Shown: one piece after another, positions 46,924 to 55,485 of the stretch
Layout of the letters: every line of letters starts with the position of its first letter
How positions within the stretch are numbered: position 1 is the first letter of the stretch
Source of the DNA: Paenibacillus peoriae
GTDB taxonomy: Bacteria; Bacillota; Bacilli; Paenibacillales; Paenibacillaceae
NCBI RefSeq assembly: GCF_022531965.1
Contig: NZ_CP092831.1
Span: 3,791,001-3,855,000, forward strand
DNA: 64,000 nucleotides
Direction: 5' to 3'
The notes under the pieces: generated by a model
Databases searched by the model: none
What the model was told of the DNA's origin: nothing
The model's input: only the letters and a program-made list of their open reading frames with translations
Made by a program: the position numbers and the translations under genes

Positions 46924-48303
46924 CTACAACTGTGTCCGGCTGCGCACCTCAAAGATGGCGAATTTCAAGTAATGGCCTTCCTCCACACCCAAAATTTGAG
47001 GATGGTCCTTACCAGCTGCTCTCCAGTCTACCAGACGAAGGATTTTGCCGGCATCTGCCGCTGCTTCCTTAATGGTGTCCAAAAACAACTCCGGTCGCAT
47101 GTGGAACGAGCAACTCGCTGTCACCAGATAGCCGCCCTCATTAACGAGCTTCATCCCGTGCAGGTTGATATCTTTATATCCACGTGTAGCCCCTTTGACA
47201 GCGTTCTTCGTTTTGGCAAAGGCTGGCGGATCAAGAATGACCACGTCAAAGGTGCGTCCGCCACCCGCTGTCAGCGGCTTAGACGTATCTCCTTTGCCCC
47301 CGGCTCGTGCATTGCGTTCCTCTACACCTTTCACCTGATTACGCAAATATTGAAAAGCATCGTCGACGACAAACTCGACGCGTTCCTCAAAACCGTTCAG
47401 CTTGACATTGTCCCGCGCACTTTCAATCGCATGCTCAGAAATATCAAGACAAGTTACTTTTTTAGCACCATATTTACAGGCATTGAGCGTAAAGCTTCCC
47501 GTATGTGAAAAACATTCCAATACGGTTGCGCCGTCCCAGAATGGGAATTCAACAACCTTACCACTTTTATTCACTGGCTTCATGACCGTTGTGGTAGCGT
47601 CCCCTGAGTCTGTAGCAACTTCTTGTAGCGTAATTCCACTACGTGCTCCCCAACCTGTCATCAACGGTGCTATGGCCGCACGATTTTCACGCTGGTCAAA
47701 GAAATAACCCGTCTTCTGGCCCTCTACGATATCAACCTTGATATGCAGGCCATTTTCCGTCACCACTACATGACGCGGGCAATCACCGTACAAAGGACCC
47801 TTCGTTTGTTTCAATCCTTCCAGCTCTCGGATGGATACATCACTGCGCTCATATATACCAACAGGACCCACTACTTCAACGAGCGCATCCCTGATTTCTT
47901 CCCTGCGCCGATCCATGCCAAGCGTTAACAGCTGCACAACCAACACATCACCAAAACGGTCTACAATCAGTCCAGGCAAAAAATCAGCCTCACCGTACAC
48001 CAACCGATAAGCGTCTCCCCCGGTCACAAAACGTTCGCGGTGCTCCAGGCATTTGCGAAAGCGTTGGGCAAAAAAGTTTTGATCCATTGCTTCTAGCGGC
48101 TCGTAGGACATCACACGCACTGTAATTTGTGAAGCTGGATTATAGTAACCTGACGCCAAATAACGCCCCTGATGGTTAACGATACTGACCAAATCGCCTG
48201 CCTCTGGCTCCCCTTCGATCTTGGCTATTTCGTTTTTAAACACCCAAGGGTGTGCGTGCTCCAGCCTTTTTTTACGGCTGCGTTCTAATATTACTGAAGG
48301 CAA
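46924..48303 (-). CDS. Class I SAM-dependent rRNA methyltransferase (RlmI/RlmK-like)
   Basis: A 459-residue protein of the RlmI/YwbD type. An N-terminal PUA domain (RLEHAHPWVFKNEIAKIEGEPEAG and ASGYYNPASQITVRVM) and a middle domain with YRLVYGEADFLPGLIVDRFGDVLVVQ lead into the Rossmann domain with ATVLECFSHTGSFTLNACKYGA, CLDISEHAIESARDN and VVILDPPAFAKTK. Homologues methylate cytosine (m5C1962) in 23S rRNA. Two inserts rich in Gly/Thr (about 236-250 and 335-355, GGKGDTSKPLTAGGGR) are longer than usual. The start is a TTG at 48303, nine bases after AGGAG. It is monocistronic between the addB promoter region and repeat copy C. Confidence 0.92.
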   Translation of the reverse strand: MPSVILERSRKKRLEHAHPWVFKNEIAKIEGEPEAGDLVSIVNHQGRYLASGYYNPASQITVRVMSYEPLEAMDQNFFAQRFRKCLEHRERFVTGGDAYRLVYGEADFLPGLIVDRFGDVLVVQLLTLGMDRRREEIRDALVEVVGPVGIYERSDVSIRELEGLKQTKGPLYGDCPRHVVVTENGLHIKVDIVEGQKTGYFFDQRENRAAIAPLMTGWGARSGITLQEVATDSGDATTTVMKPVNKSGKVVEFPFWDGATVLECFSHTGSFTLNACKYGAKKVTCLDISEHAIESARDNVKLNGFEERVEFVVDDAFQYLRNQVKGVEERNARAGGKGDTSKPLTAGGGRTFDVVILDPPAFAKTKNAVKGATRGYKDINLHGMKLVNEGGYLVTASCSFHMRPELFLDTIKEAAADAGKILRLVDWRAAGKDHPQILGVEEGHYLKFAIFEVRSRTQL

Positions 48304-48340
48304 AATCCTTCACTCCTATTCTTAAGTTACTCAAAGTCCT

Positions 48341-48572
48341 TAAAAGTGCGGTGTTCGATGGGGCGCGGCTCCGCGGATCATTTGATCTTACGATCGCTGT
48401 TGCACGGGGATTCTTTGGATTTTATAAATGATTTTAATGGTAAGAATCCCCCTAGGTTTATACTTCCGAAGCAGCTTTCCTTTGGAAAGCTTTCAGGCGA
48501 ACGCTCTCGCTTCTCCAGATTCAAATGATCCGCTTCGCTACTGCCCGCCTGTATATCGGCGTCACGCTTTTA
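48341..48572. repeat. Interspersed foldable repeat, copy C
   Basis: The longest and best-folding copy. GCGGATCATTTGA (48373-48385) is a perfect inverse of TCAAATGATCCGC (48521-48533). GGGGATTCTT (48406-48415) is a perfect inverse of AAGAATCCCC (48442-48451). The shared blocks are ATCTTACGATCGCTGTT (48385-48401) and GGCGAACGCT-TCGCTTCTCCAGATTC. An extra small hairpin CTTTCCTTTGGAAAG lies inside. Weak outer pairing (TAAAAG / CGCTTTTA) extends the stem. It fills the 48304-48694 gap, which has no other gene. Confidence 0.78.
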
Positions 48573-48694
48573 AAGCTTGTGAAGATACTACAAAAATTAT
48601 CGTTTTCCTAAAAAGAGCTTAGCCATGCTTGTCATGGCTGTCCTCGACAGATCATAGGCTGTTACATAAGTATTTTCACCTAGAAAAGGGGGCT

Positions 48695-49723
48695 ATGCCC
48701 GTGCTTATACATGTTATACTCCCGCTGTGCGGCGGACTGTTTATTTTTTTGGGCGGGATGAAGCTGATGGAAGCAGCCCTCCGGCATTTGGCCGGCCCCT
48801 TCCTCACCCGTTGGCTGAACCGCGCCACCGTTTCCCCTTGGCGGGGTATGCTGTTCAGTTCAGGCATTACCGCCCTGTTGCAAAGCAGCACCGCTGTAAC
48901 GGTGCTGACGATCGGACTGGTCAACGCCGGGCTATTGACCTATGGCCGTACGCTCGGCATCATTCTTGGCACCAATATCGGTACCTGTCTCACCACCGAG
49001 CTGATGGGGCTCCAGCTTGGCAAGCTGGCTGTTCCGCTGCTCTGCGGCTCACTGCTCTGCTGGAGCGCCGCCGTACTGTGGGGAGAATCAATCTCCGTTC
49101 GCCAGTACGCGTCTGCCGGAGTTTCACCCGGCTCCAATGGGCTTAGCCGTCCGCAGGCTGTACAATATATCAGCCTCGTATTTGCTGGATTTTCGCTGAT
49201 TCTGGCGGGTATCCGCGTAATGCAAACGGTCGGCCCATGGATTGAGCAGGCCGGACTATTCCGCTGGTTTCTTGATCACGCTGCGGCCAACATGTGGTGG
49301 GCCTTCGCTGCGGGTGCCTGCCTGACCGCACTGGTTCACAGTAGCGCAGCCGTTATTGGCATGGCGATCAGCCTTGCCGCTGCGGGTGCCTTGCCAGCCG
49401 ATGTAGGGATCGCCATCGTCATCGGCTCCAATGTAGGCACCTGCGTGACCGCCCTGATTGCCGCTGTTGGCGGCAGCGTGTCCGGCAAATTTGTAGCCTG
49501 GTCCCATGTGCTGCTGAACGTAGGCGGAGCCTTGCTCTTTATGCCGTTGATCCCTGGGCTAGAAATGGCCGCCGCCTGGATATCTACCGAGCCCGGAGCC
49601 AAGGTAGCCCATGCCCAAACCCTGTTTAACGTCATTAGCTCTCTACTGGTCTTGCCTCTGTGCTACCTACCTGTATGGACTCGTTTAGAGGATCGTATAT
49701 CTCCCCACAGAATCAAACGTTAA
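48695..49723 (+). CDS. Na/Pi cotransporter family protein (PNaS)
   Basis: A 342-residue membrane protein with two repeated halves typical of the NptA/YjbB phosphate family. The half-repeats are ALLQSSTAVTVLTIGLVNAG with ILGTNIGTCLTTEL, and ALVHSSAAVIGMAISLAAAG with VIGSNVGTCVTALI. The QSS and HSS (second copy) motifs form the substrate site. The usual C-terminal PhoU-like domain is missing, so this is the short form. The start is given as the ATG at 48695 (two bases after AGGGGG); the GTG at 48701, with better spacing, is equally possible. It is one of few plus-strand genes and stands between repeat copy C and the Nudix gene. Confidence 0.9.
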   Translation: MPVLIHVILPLCGGLFIFLGGMKLMEAALRHLAGPFLTRWLNRATVSPWRGMLFSSGITALLQSSTAVTVLTIGLVNAGLLTYGRTLGIILGTNIGTCLTTELMGLQLGKLAVPLLCGSLLCWSAAVLWGESISVRQYASAGVSPGSNGLSRPQAVQYISLVFAGFSLILAGIRVMQTVGPWIEQAGLFRWFLDHAAANMWWAFAAGACLTALVHSSAAVIGMAISLAAAGALPADVGIAIVIGSNVGTCVTALIAAVGGSVSGKFVAWSHVLLNVGGALLFMPLIPGLEMAAAWISTEPGAKVAHAQTLFNVISSLLVLPLCYLPVWTRLEDRISPHRIKR

Positions 49724-50147
49724 TTCCTAGCATGGACAGCGCCTTGCTCAAAATGACATCATTATTGTCATATCCGCCCTGGCGCTGGAGAAGCCATGCT
49801 TCCTCAGGCTTATGCCATGCAACTCCCTTAATTTCTTCGATTTGTGCCTGTAAATCCCCATCTAGTGCCTCTACAAGATAATAGTGTACTTCTTTATCCA
49901 CTTCCCCAAATTCCGGATGCTGATACGTATAAGCAATCATATCTACATGCTGGATAATCCGCCCGTTCAACCCTGTTTCCTCGCGAATTTCACGTAAAGC
50001 CGTCTGTTCGATTGTTTCTCCCAACTCCATTTTTCCTTTAGCCAAGGATACCTTGCCATATCGGTCAGTAATGAGCTGAATTTCAAGTTGCTCCCCCTGT
50101 TTGCGAAACACAACACCGCCTGCTGAAATTTCCTTTTTTGCTGCCAT
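49713..50147 (-). CDS. Nudix hydrolase
   Basis: A 144-residue Nudix protein. The Nudix box is GKMELGETIEQTALREIREETGL (G-x5-E-x7-REVREETG-type, about 36-58) with a preceding KVSLAKGKMELGE. The N-terminus AAKKEISAGGVVFRKQG and the length match diadenosine polyphosphate or dinucleotide-type Nudix proteins; the substrate is not visible. Its 3' end overlaps the convergent Na/Pi gene by 11 bases. Confidence 0.92.
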   Translation of the reverse strand: MAAKKEISAGGVVFRKQGEQLEIQLITDRYGKVSLAKGKMELGETIEQTALREIREETGLNGRIIQHVDMIAYTYQHPEFGEVDKEVHYYLVEALDGDLQAQIEEIKGVAWHKPEEAWLLQRQGGYDNNDVILSKALSMLGINV

Positions 50148-50251
50148 CCTGTAATCTCCCTTCCTTGCGCAACAAGGATTCCGTCCTCTCTGTAAGGAAA
50201 GGCGAAATCCTTGTTTGCCATCTCTATTGCCTTTTCAGGCTTTTTTTGTTC

Positions 50252-51592
50252 TTACAGAGCTGTTTGCAGCCCATTCTCCAGTACGCGAACCAATTGGCCT
50301 TCACTTTCATTAATGCCTGCCTTCGTTAGCTTCACGCGGCATACCTTGCCAACCAGATCCTCAGTACCTTCAAACGCCAGTTGAATATAATTGTCACTAT
50401 ATCCATGGAGTATGCCGCTATCTTCGGTCCCTTTCGGCGCAACTTCCGGAATGACCTCCAGCACCTGACCTACAAACCTCTCAGCATACGCCAGTTGCAT
50501 TTGCTCTGACAGTTGTATCAGCTCATGCACTCGTGCATTTTTCACGTCTTCGTCCACCTGATCCTCCATACGCGCCGCAGGAGTTCCACTACGCTTGGAG
50601 TACGGAAACACATGCATTTCTGAAAAACCGATTTTTTTCATCAGCTCATAGCCATTGCGGAACATTTCATCCGTCTCCCCAGGGAAGCCGACAATTACGT
50701 CCGTTGTAATCGCAACATCGGGCATTGCTTTGCGAATCATAAGCATTTTGTTATAAAACTCTTCTGTGGTGTACTTACGACGCATCCGTTTCAATACAGT
50801 GTCGTCCCCCGCCTGAAGCGGTATATGAAAATGACGAACCAGCTTGGTGGAACGGTTCAGTACATCAAGCATTTTTTCATCAATCTGGCTGGCTTCAATC
50901 GAACTGATGCGGATACGCTCCAGCCCTTCCACTTTCTCCAGATCCCACAGCAGATCAGATAGGTCATAATTATCCATGTCGTCACCATAACCGCCAGTAT
51001 GGATACCAGTGAGTACTATTTCCTTGTAGCCTGCGTGTACCAGTTGACGCGCCTGTGCAATAATGCTCGCAGCGTCACGACTGCGGGATAGCCCCCGCGA
51101 CCATGGAATGATGCAGAAGGTACAGAAGTTGTTGCACCCATCCTGAATTTTCAAAAAGGCCCGAGTATGATTAGCAAAATCAGGCACATCCATTTCCTCA
51201 AATACACGCGTTTTCATAATATTGCGCACGGCGTTCACTGGTTGACGCGTCCCTTGAATTTCCTGCACGAACGGAATGATTTTGTCCCGATCTTGAGTCC
51301 CGATAACGAGATCAACGCCAGGAATATCCATAATTTCGGCAGGAGAAGTTTGGGCGTAGCAGCCCGTCACTGCCACAATGGCATCTGGATTCCGGCGAAT
51401 CGCGCGGCGAATGATCTGACGACTCTTTTTATCACCGGTATTCGTAACGGTACATGTATTAATAAGATAGACATCCGCGGTCTGCTCATCAAAGTCCACC
51501 TGTTCATAACCTTCATTTTTAAACAGCTGCCAGATCGCTTCTGTATCATAAAAGTTTACCTTACAGCCCAATGTGTAAAATGCCACTGACGG
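50252..51592 (-). CDS. mtaB: tRNA t6A37 methylthiotransferase MtaB
   Basis: A 446-residue radical-SAM enzyme that turns t6A37 into ms2t6A37 in tRNA. The N-terminal cluster Cys residues are in LGCKVNFYD, NTCTVTNTGDKKSR and VTGCYAQTSP. The radical-SAM motif is DGCNNFCTFCIIPWSRG (C-x3-C-x2-C). The C-terminal TRAM domain is present. The start is the ATG at 51592 (MPSVAFYTLGCKVN), eight bases after GGGAGGGG. It follows rsmE by four bases, the B. subtilis prmA-rsmE-mtaB (yqeTUV) order. Confidence 0.97.
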   Translation of the reverse strand, partial: PSVAFYTLGCKVNFYDTEAIWQLFKNEGYEQVDFDEQTADVYLINTCTVTNTGDKKSRQIIRRAIRRNPDAIVAVTGCYAQTSPAEIMDIPGVDLVIGTQDRDKIIPFVQEIQGTRQPVNAVRNIMKTRVFEEMDVPDFANHTRAFLKIQDGCNNFCTFCIIPWSRGLSRSRDAASIIAQARQLVHAGYKEIVLTGIHTGGYGDDMDNYDLSDLLWDLEKVEGLERIRISSIEASQIDEKMLDVLNRSTKLVRHFHIPLQAGDDTVLKRMRRKYTTEEFYNKMLMIRKAMPDVAITTDVIVGFPGETDEMFRNGYELMKKIGFSEMHVFPYSKRSGTPAARMEDQVDEDVKNARVHELIQLSEQMQLAYAERFVGQVLEVIPEVAPKGTEDSGILHGYSDNYIQLAFEGTEDLVGKVCRVKLTKAGINESEGQLVRVLENGLQTAL

Positions 51593-51596
51593 CATA

Positions 51597-52361
51597 TTAA
51601 ACCCCTCCCATTTCTCCTGTCTCATATAAAATGCAAGCCAATGCAGCCATTCCTGCGGTCTCAGCACGCAAAATACGTCTTCCCAGTCCTGTAGACTGGG
51701 CCCCAGCCTGCTCGGCCTCCAGGCTTTCCGCTTCAGTAAAGCCGCCTTCCGGGCCTACCACCAGCAGAACACGCGGCATGTCCGTCGACGCCCATTGTCC
51801 TACCAATGGCTGGATTACATCCCGTAGCTGCTGACCCTGCTCTTTTTCATAACAATAACATATCAAATCATACCCAGCAAAAGAAGCCAGAAGTTCTTTC
51901 CACGTCATTGGCGCACTAATTTCTGGAATTCGGTTACGGTGGCTTTGTTCAGCCGCTTCCTTCACAATCTTGCGCCAACGCTCCAGTCGCTTGCCTTCTT
52001 TTTTGGCATCATACTGCACGACCGTACGCTCGGACAAAAACGGTACAAACCCGGTTGCTCCGATTTCTGTACATTTTTGCATCACCGTCTCCATCTTGTC
52101 TCCTTTAGGAAGACTCTGAGCGATGGTGACCTGCACATGCGGTTCAGAGGTCATCTTCAGCGGCTCAATAATCGTCGCCGTAACATGATCCTGCTCTATC
52201 GTATCTAATGCAGCCAGTGCTTCCCTAGATACCCCGTCACTGACTATAATTTTGTCACCACTACGGCCCCGCATGACTTTAGCGATATGCCGCGCGTCCT
52301 CACCCGCAACAATCACGTGATCTTCTAGAAATTGCTCTGCCGGAATAAAATAACGCTGCAT
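51597..52361 (-). CDS. rsmE: 16S rRNA (uracil(1498)-N(3))-methyltransferase RsmE
   Basis: A 254-residue SPOUT-class methyltransferase for m3U1498 of 16S rRNA. An N-terminal PUA-like domain (MQRYFIPAEQF; HHIAKVMRGRSGDKIIVSDG) leads to the trefoil-knot domain with VLLVVGPEGGFTEAESLEAE, LGRRILRAETAGMAAL. It precedes mtaB and follows the M50 peptidase on the same strand with a promoter-sized gap. Confidence 0.96.
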   Translation of the reverse strand: MQRYFIPAEQFLEDHVIVAGEDARHIAKVMRGRSGDKIIVSDGVSREALAALDTIEQDHVTATIIEPLKMTSEPHVQVTIAQSLPKGDKMETVMQKCTEIGATGFVPFLSERTVVQYDAKKEGKRLERWRKIVKEAAEQSHRNRIPEISAPMTWKELLASFAGYDLICYCYEKEQGQQLRDVIQPLVGQWASTDMPRVLLVVGPEGGFTEAESLEAEQAGAQSTGLGRRILRAETAGMAALACILYETGEMGGV

Positions 52362-52535
52362 TCTCTCTCACACCTATTCCTGGATTTTGCAAAAATCCTC
52401 ATTCTAAAAATAACTGTTATCCACTAATGTTCCGTACAAAATCCGAATAAATCACCAAGCAACATCATATCATCTTTTGCGCCTGTATGACCAGTCTGTT
52501 CACTCTTCTATTCAAGGTATACCTACCATTCTCGT

Positions 52536-52558
52536 AAAAAAAGGAGCCCTTAGGCTCC
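52536..52558 (-). terminator. Intrinsic terminator overlapping the peptidase stop codon
   Basis: On the minus strand GGAGCC-TAAG-GGCTCC-TTTTTTT; the TAA stop of the M50 gene sits in the loop. It separates the peptidase from rsmE. Confidence 0.85.
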
Positions 52559-53242
52559 GAACAATCCAGTGATATAAAAAGAGAACTGCAAAAACTGTAT
52601 ATAAATCATCTGGGCCAGCGTGTAAAGAGGTTCAATCGTTACAACTCGAACCTGTGGAATGACCAGGATAAGCAGAAAAATAAAGATCGACCACTGTTCA
52701 AACTGCTGGAGTTTGCGACGTACAGGAGTGGGGGCCACATCTTCCACAATCCGGTATCCATCCAGTGGAGGCAGTGGGATCAAATTAAAGATAAACAAAA
52801 ACAGATTTAAATTGATCAAAGCATTGATAAACAAATAGATTGCTTGAGCCACCCGTTGGTTCTCCATCCCCGGCAATACTTGAAAATGAAGGAGCACGGC
52901 ATAGATTAAAGTAGTAACAAATGCAAGCAGCAGATTGCTGAGCGGACCCGCAGCCGATACAATAATGCCCATGAGGCGCGGACGACTAAAGTTATCACGA
53001 TTAACCGGAACTGGCTTGGCCCAGCCAAAGCCTCCGATCAGCAGCAGTAGCGTACCCAGCAGGTCAATATGCACTGCCGGATTTAAAGTCACGCGCCCAA
53101 GTAGCTTGGCTGTAGGGTCACCAAATTTATTGGCATAAAATGCATGTGCAAACTCATGAACCGTGAACGATATGATCACGGCCAGCAAATAAAATGGAAG
53201 AACATTTAAATTTACACGAAAAATATTTTGTAAAAAATCCAT
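52550..53242 (-). CDS. Site-2 protease family (M50) metallopeptidase
   Basis: A 230-residue membrane zinc peptidase. The zinc motif HEFAHAFYANKFGDPTAKLLGR lies near residue 24 (HEFAH), and the third ligand region NLFLFIFNLIPLPPLDGYRI is near residue 165, in the usual NPxPPLDG context. Five to six membrane segments are visible. The substrate is unknown; no SpoIVFB-like CBS domain is present. The start is the ATG at 53242; its ribosome site GAAAGAGG overlaps the prmA stop, so it is coupled to prmA. Its place between prmA and rsmE differs from B. subtilis. Confidence 0.92.
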   Translation of the reverse strand: MDFLQNIFRVNLNVLPFYLLAVIISFTVHEFAHAFYANKFGDPTAKLLGRVTLNPAVHIDLLGTLLLLIGGFGWAKPVPVNRDNFSRPRLMGIIVSAAGPLSNLLLAFVTTLIYAVLLHFQVLPGMENQRVAQAIYLFINALINLNLFLFIFNLIPLPPLDGYRIVEDVAPTPVRRKLQQFEQWSIFIFLLILVIPQVRVVTIEPLYTLAQMIYIQFLQFSFYITGLFGA

Positions 53243-53244
53243 AC

Positions 53245-54210
53245 TTACCTCTTTCTCGCCACAAACGCCAGCCAATCTTCATCCCGGCTTATTTCGGCAA
53301 TCTCAAAGCCAGCTGCCTTCAACGCAGTTTCGACAACTTCTTCTTTGTTCTTCCAAATCCCTGAAGCAATATAAATACCACCTGGTTCCAGGGCTTTATA
53401 TACATCGTCAATGAACAGCAAAATAATCTCTGCCAATATATTAGCTACCACTAGCTTGACGGGTAACTGGATACCCAGCGTTGGATCGCTTGCATTAAGC
53501 ACCGATAGCAAATCACTTTCTTTAATGGTAATGCGTTCCTCCAGCCCGTTCAGACGCGTATTTTCCCGCGCACTGGATACTGCCACCGGATCCAGATCCA
53601 AGGCAAGTACATGCTTCGCTCCCAGCTTTACAGCTCCAATGGCCAAAATACCGGAACCCGTGCCGACATCAATGACTTCTTCCCCGCCCTTAATTACAGA
53701 TTCCAGCGTTCTCAGACAAAGGGATGTCGTAGGATGCGTTCCAGTCCCGAAGGCCATACCAGGGTCCAGCTCAATGATTTTTTCCTCTTCACTCGCAGGC
53801 TCATAGTCCTCCCAAGTGGGTTTAATCGTCAGACGGTCCGACACACGCAAAGGCTTGAAATATTGCTTCCAAGCATTTGCCCAGTCGTCCTCATCAACTG
53901 TTTTCAGTTCATACTGAACCTCACCAGGGTCAATATCGAAAGTTCTCAATTCTTCGACGCGCGGCTCAATTTGCGAACGAATACTATCCATGTCCACTTC
54001 TTCGGCAAAATAGCCTTTGATGATCGCTTGTCCTTCAGGTATGTCGTTCAAAGGTCGATCATACCACTGTCCATAGGACGTATCCCGCGGCTTGTTGAGC
54101 GAACCGGATTCTTCAATGGAAACCCCTCCTGCACCTGCTTCGTGCAGAAAATTCGAAATCATTTCGATGGCTTCTTCGGTTGTATGTATTGTAATTTCAT
54201 TCCACAACAT
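53245..54210 (-). CDS. prmA: Ribosomal protein L11 methyltransferase PrmA
   Basis: A 321-residue SAM-dependent enzyme that trimethylates L11. The SAM site is EVIDVGTGSGILAIGAVKLGA (about 175-195), followed by ALDLDPVAVSSARENTRLNGL and VVANILAEIILLF. The N-terminal domain that binds L11 occupies about the first 100 residues. The start is taken as the ATG at 54210, with GAGGAGGA upstream; an in-frame ATG at 54219 is adjacent to that site. It is normally next to dnaJ; here about 6 kb of malate and other genes separate them. Confidence 0.96.
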   Translation of the reverse strand: MLWNEITIHTTEEAIEMISNFLHEAGAGGVSIEESGSLNKPRDTSYGQWYDRPLNDIPEGQAIIKGYFAEEVDMDSIRSQIEPRVEELRTFDIDPGEVQYELKTVDEDDWANAWKQYFKPLRVSDRLTIKPTWEDYEPASEEEKIIELDPGMAFGTGTHPTTSLCLRTLESVIKGGEEVIDVGTGSGILAIGAVKLGAKHVLALDLDPVAVSSARENTRLNGLEERITIKESDLLSVLNASDPTLGIQLPVKLVVANILAEIILLFIDDVYKALEPGGIYIASGIWKNKEEVVETALKAAGFEIAEISRDEDWLAFVARKR

Positions 54211-54262
54211 GGTTTTCATTTCCTCCTCATTTCACATGCATACATTACATTGTACTATATAC

Positions 54263-54648
54263 ATGCACAGGAGTTCAAAAAAGCTGGTAATCGTCCTTTT
54301 CCGATTTCTCCAGCCGGACTTGGAATTGCTACGACGTCTGTATTTATTGATCCTGCTATTTCTGGTGCTGTCAACAACCGTGTAGAGTTAAAAGCCTCGA
54401 TTGGACTACGTTTCGTCGGTGTCGGCAACATTCGAGTACTTGTACGTATATGGAGAGCCGGCAAGGAAATTTATTACGGACTGGAATCCAATGTCTTCGA
54501 TAACAATATTATTCTTAATGTCGAAACGGTAGACGTTGCGCCTCTGGGCGTGCAAAACTACCAACTAATTATTGAAAATCAAACGCCTGCGACTACTGCT
54601 TTCGTCGCCGGTCCTCTTGTTTTTAGTGCAACAGCATACAGCAGATAA
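54263..54648 (+). pseudogene. Exosporium/spore-surface-like gene, frame entered only by a -1 shift
   Basis: From 54274 the plus strand encodes about 124 residues (NRPFPISPAGLGIATTSVFI, then NNRVELKASIGLRFVGVGNI and LVRIWRAGKEIYYGLESNV, ending FVAGPLVFSATAYSR) that read as a small beta-sandwich like ExsC-type exosporium proteins. No start codon exists in this frame. An ATG at 54263 opens another frame, ATG CAC AGG AGT TCA AAA AAG, and A AAA AAG (54277-54283) is a canonical -1 slippery heptamer leading into the product frame. A one-base loss in the A-run would look the same. AGGAG is at 54269-54273. It ends in a terminator and is divergent from prmA. Confidence 0.6.
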
Positions 54649-54672
54649 TGAATAGAAAAAGGAAAGAACACA

Positions 54673-54727
54673 AATAAGACGGGCTATCCCACAAATCATC
54701 CTATTGATGGAGATAACCCGTCTTATT
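54673..54727. terminator. Bidirectional intrinsic terminator
   Basis: AATAAGACGGGCTATC pairs with GATAACCCGTCTTATT, between the converging 54263 and 54733 genes. Confidence 0.88.
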
Positions 54728-54732
54728 AAATT

Positions 54733-54918
54733 CTACTCATTGTCGTTTATGATACGCTGCTGACGACGGTCAGCTCCTTCGCTACGCCGGATCGCTTCCA
54801 GATCCTCAGCATCTGCCTGATCTGCTGAGAACTCAACATCTTCATTTTTAGCAGATTGCATGCGTTTGATTTTCTCTGTTTTGGTTAGCACTTTATCAAA
54901 CCGTTTGTTTTTAGACAT
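54733..54918 (-). CDS. YfhD-like small protein
   Basis: A 61-residue hydrophilic protein whose C-terminal part (VEFSADQADAEDLEAIRRSE then GADRRQQ) fits the YfhD family pattern of small Bacilli proteins found in sporulating cells; the N-terminus is basic (MSKNKRFDKVLTKTEKIKRM). Function unknown. It follows the 54943 gene with a small gap. Confidence 0.55.
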   Translation of the reverse strand: MSKNKRFDKVLTKTEKIKRMQSAKNEDVEFSADQADAEDLEAIRRSEGADRRQQRIINDNE

Positions 54919-54942
54919 CGGTCACTGCCCCTTCCAAACTTT

Positions 54943-55317
54943 TCACAGCATTCCACCCGCTTGTTCCACGATGGACATTGCCTGATGATGAATGGATTCA
55001 TCCACCACAGCAGTCAACAAAATATCGCGGCCTGTCGGTCCGCCCTGTCCTCCATCACTCATGCCACTGGCGGACGGATCAGCCGCAGCCAGTATTGCTG
55101 GAGTTGCATCTGTAAAGTCCACGCCCTGTGTCAATGAGGACAAGCTGCTAATCTGTCCTGAAAATACAGGCAATCCGGCGTTGCCAGTAGACTGCCGCGG
55201 ATACCGGCTAAATCGGTCTATCGACACATCGGCTGCCCGGAGAGCTTCCAGTTTTCTAGCAGCTCCCTGTGCTTCCTCAGGACTTTTGAAATACGCCAAA
55301 ATATTTTTTTCGCCCAT
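54943..55317 (-). CDS. Small protein with YflT-like N-terminus, function unknown
   Basis: A 124-residue protein. The first 50 residues (EKNILAYFKSPEEAQGAARKLE, then VSIDRFSRYP) resemble the YflT/general-stress fold that senses shifts between paired helices and a strand. A Ser/Gly-rich centre and a C-terminal strand-helix pair (DILLTAVVDESIHHQAMSIV EQAGG) suggest an alpha-beta repeat. The ribosome site GGGAG lies upstream. A possible promoter lies at 55407-55437 (TTGATA and TATAAA, spacer 19). It may be induced by stress; this is inference. Confidence 0.6.
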   Translation of the reverse strand: MGEKNILAYFKSPEEAQGAARKLEALRAADVSIDRFSRYPRQSTGNAGLPVFSGQISSLSSLTQGVDFTDATPAILAAADPSASGMSDGGQGGPTGRDILLTAVVDESIHHQAMSIVEQAGGML

Positions 55318-55485
55318 CTCAAAATCTCCCTGTGTAGTATTGAGCGCAACTGCTCTTCAAGAGCATAGAGCGTTACGCTTTGTTATATCCTGCTCATTGG
55401 CACGATTTTATATTCCGACGGATGCAGACGATATCAAGAACAGTAGGCCAAGACAGTGAACCAGAGTTTGTGAAGAGCATAACTT

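Noticed and set aside
50229..50247. GCCT-TTTC-AGGC followed by T7 on the plus strand
   Set aside because: Only four base pairs and no plus-strand gene ends nearby, so not listed as a terminator.
53611..54262. The upstream part of the 345-codon plus-strand frame ending at 54648
   Set aside because: It is antisense to prmA; only the portion after about 54274 looks like a real protein.
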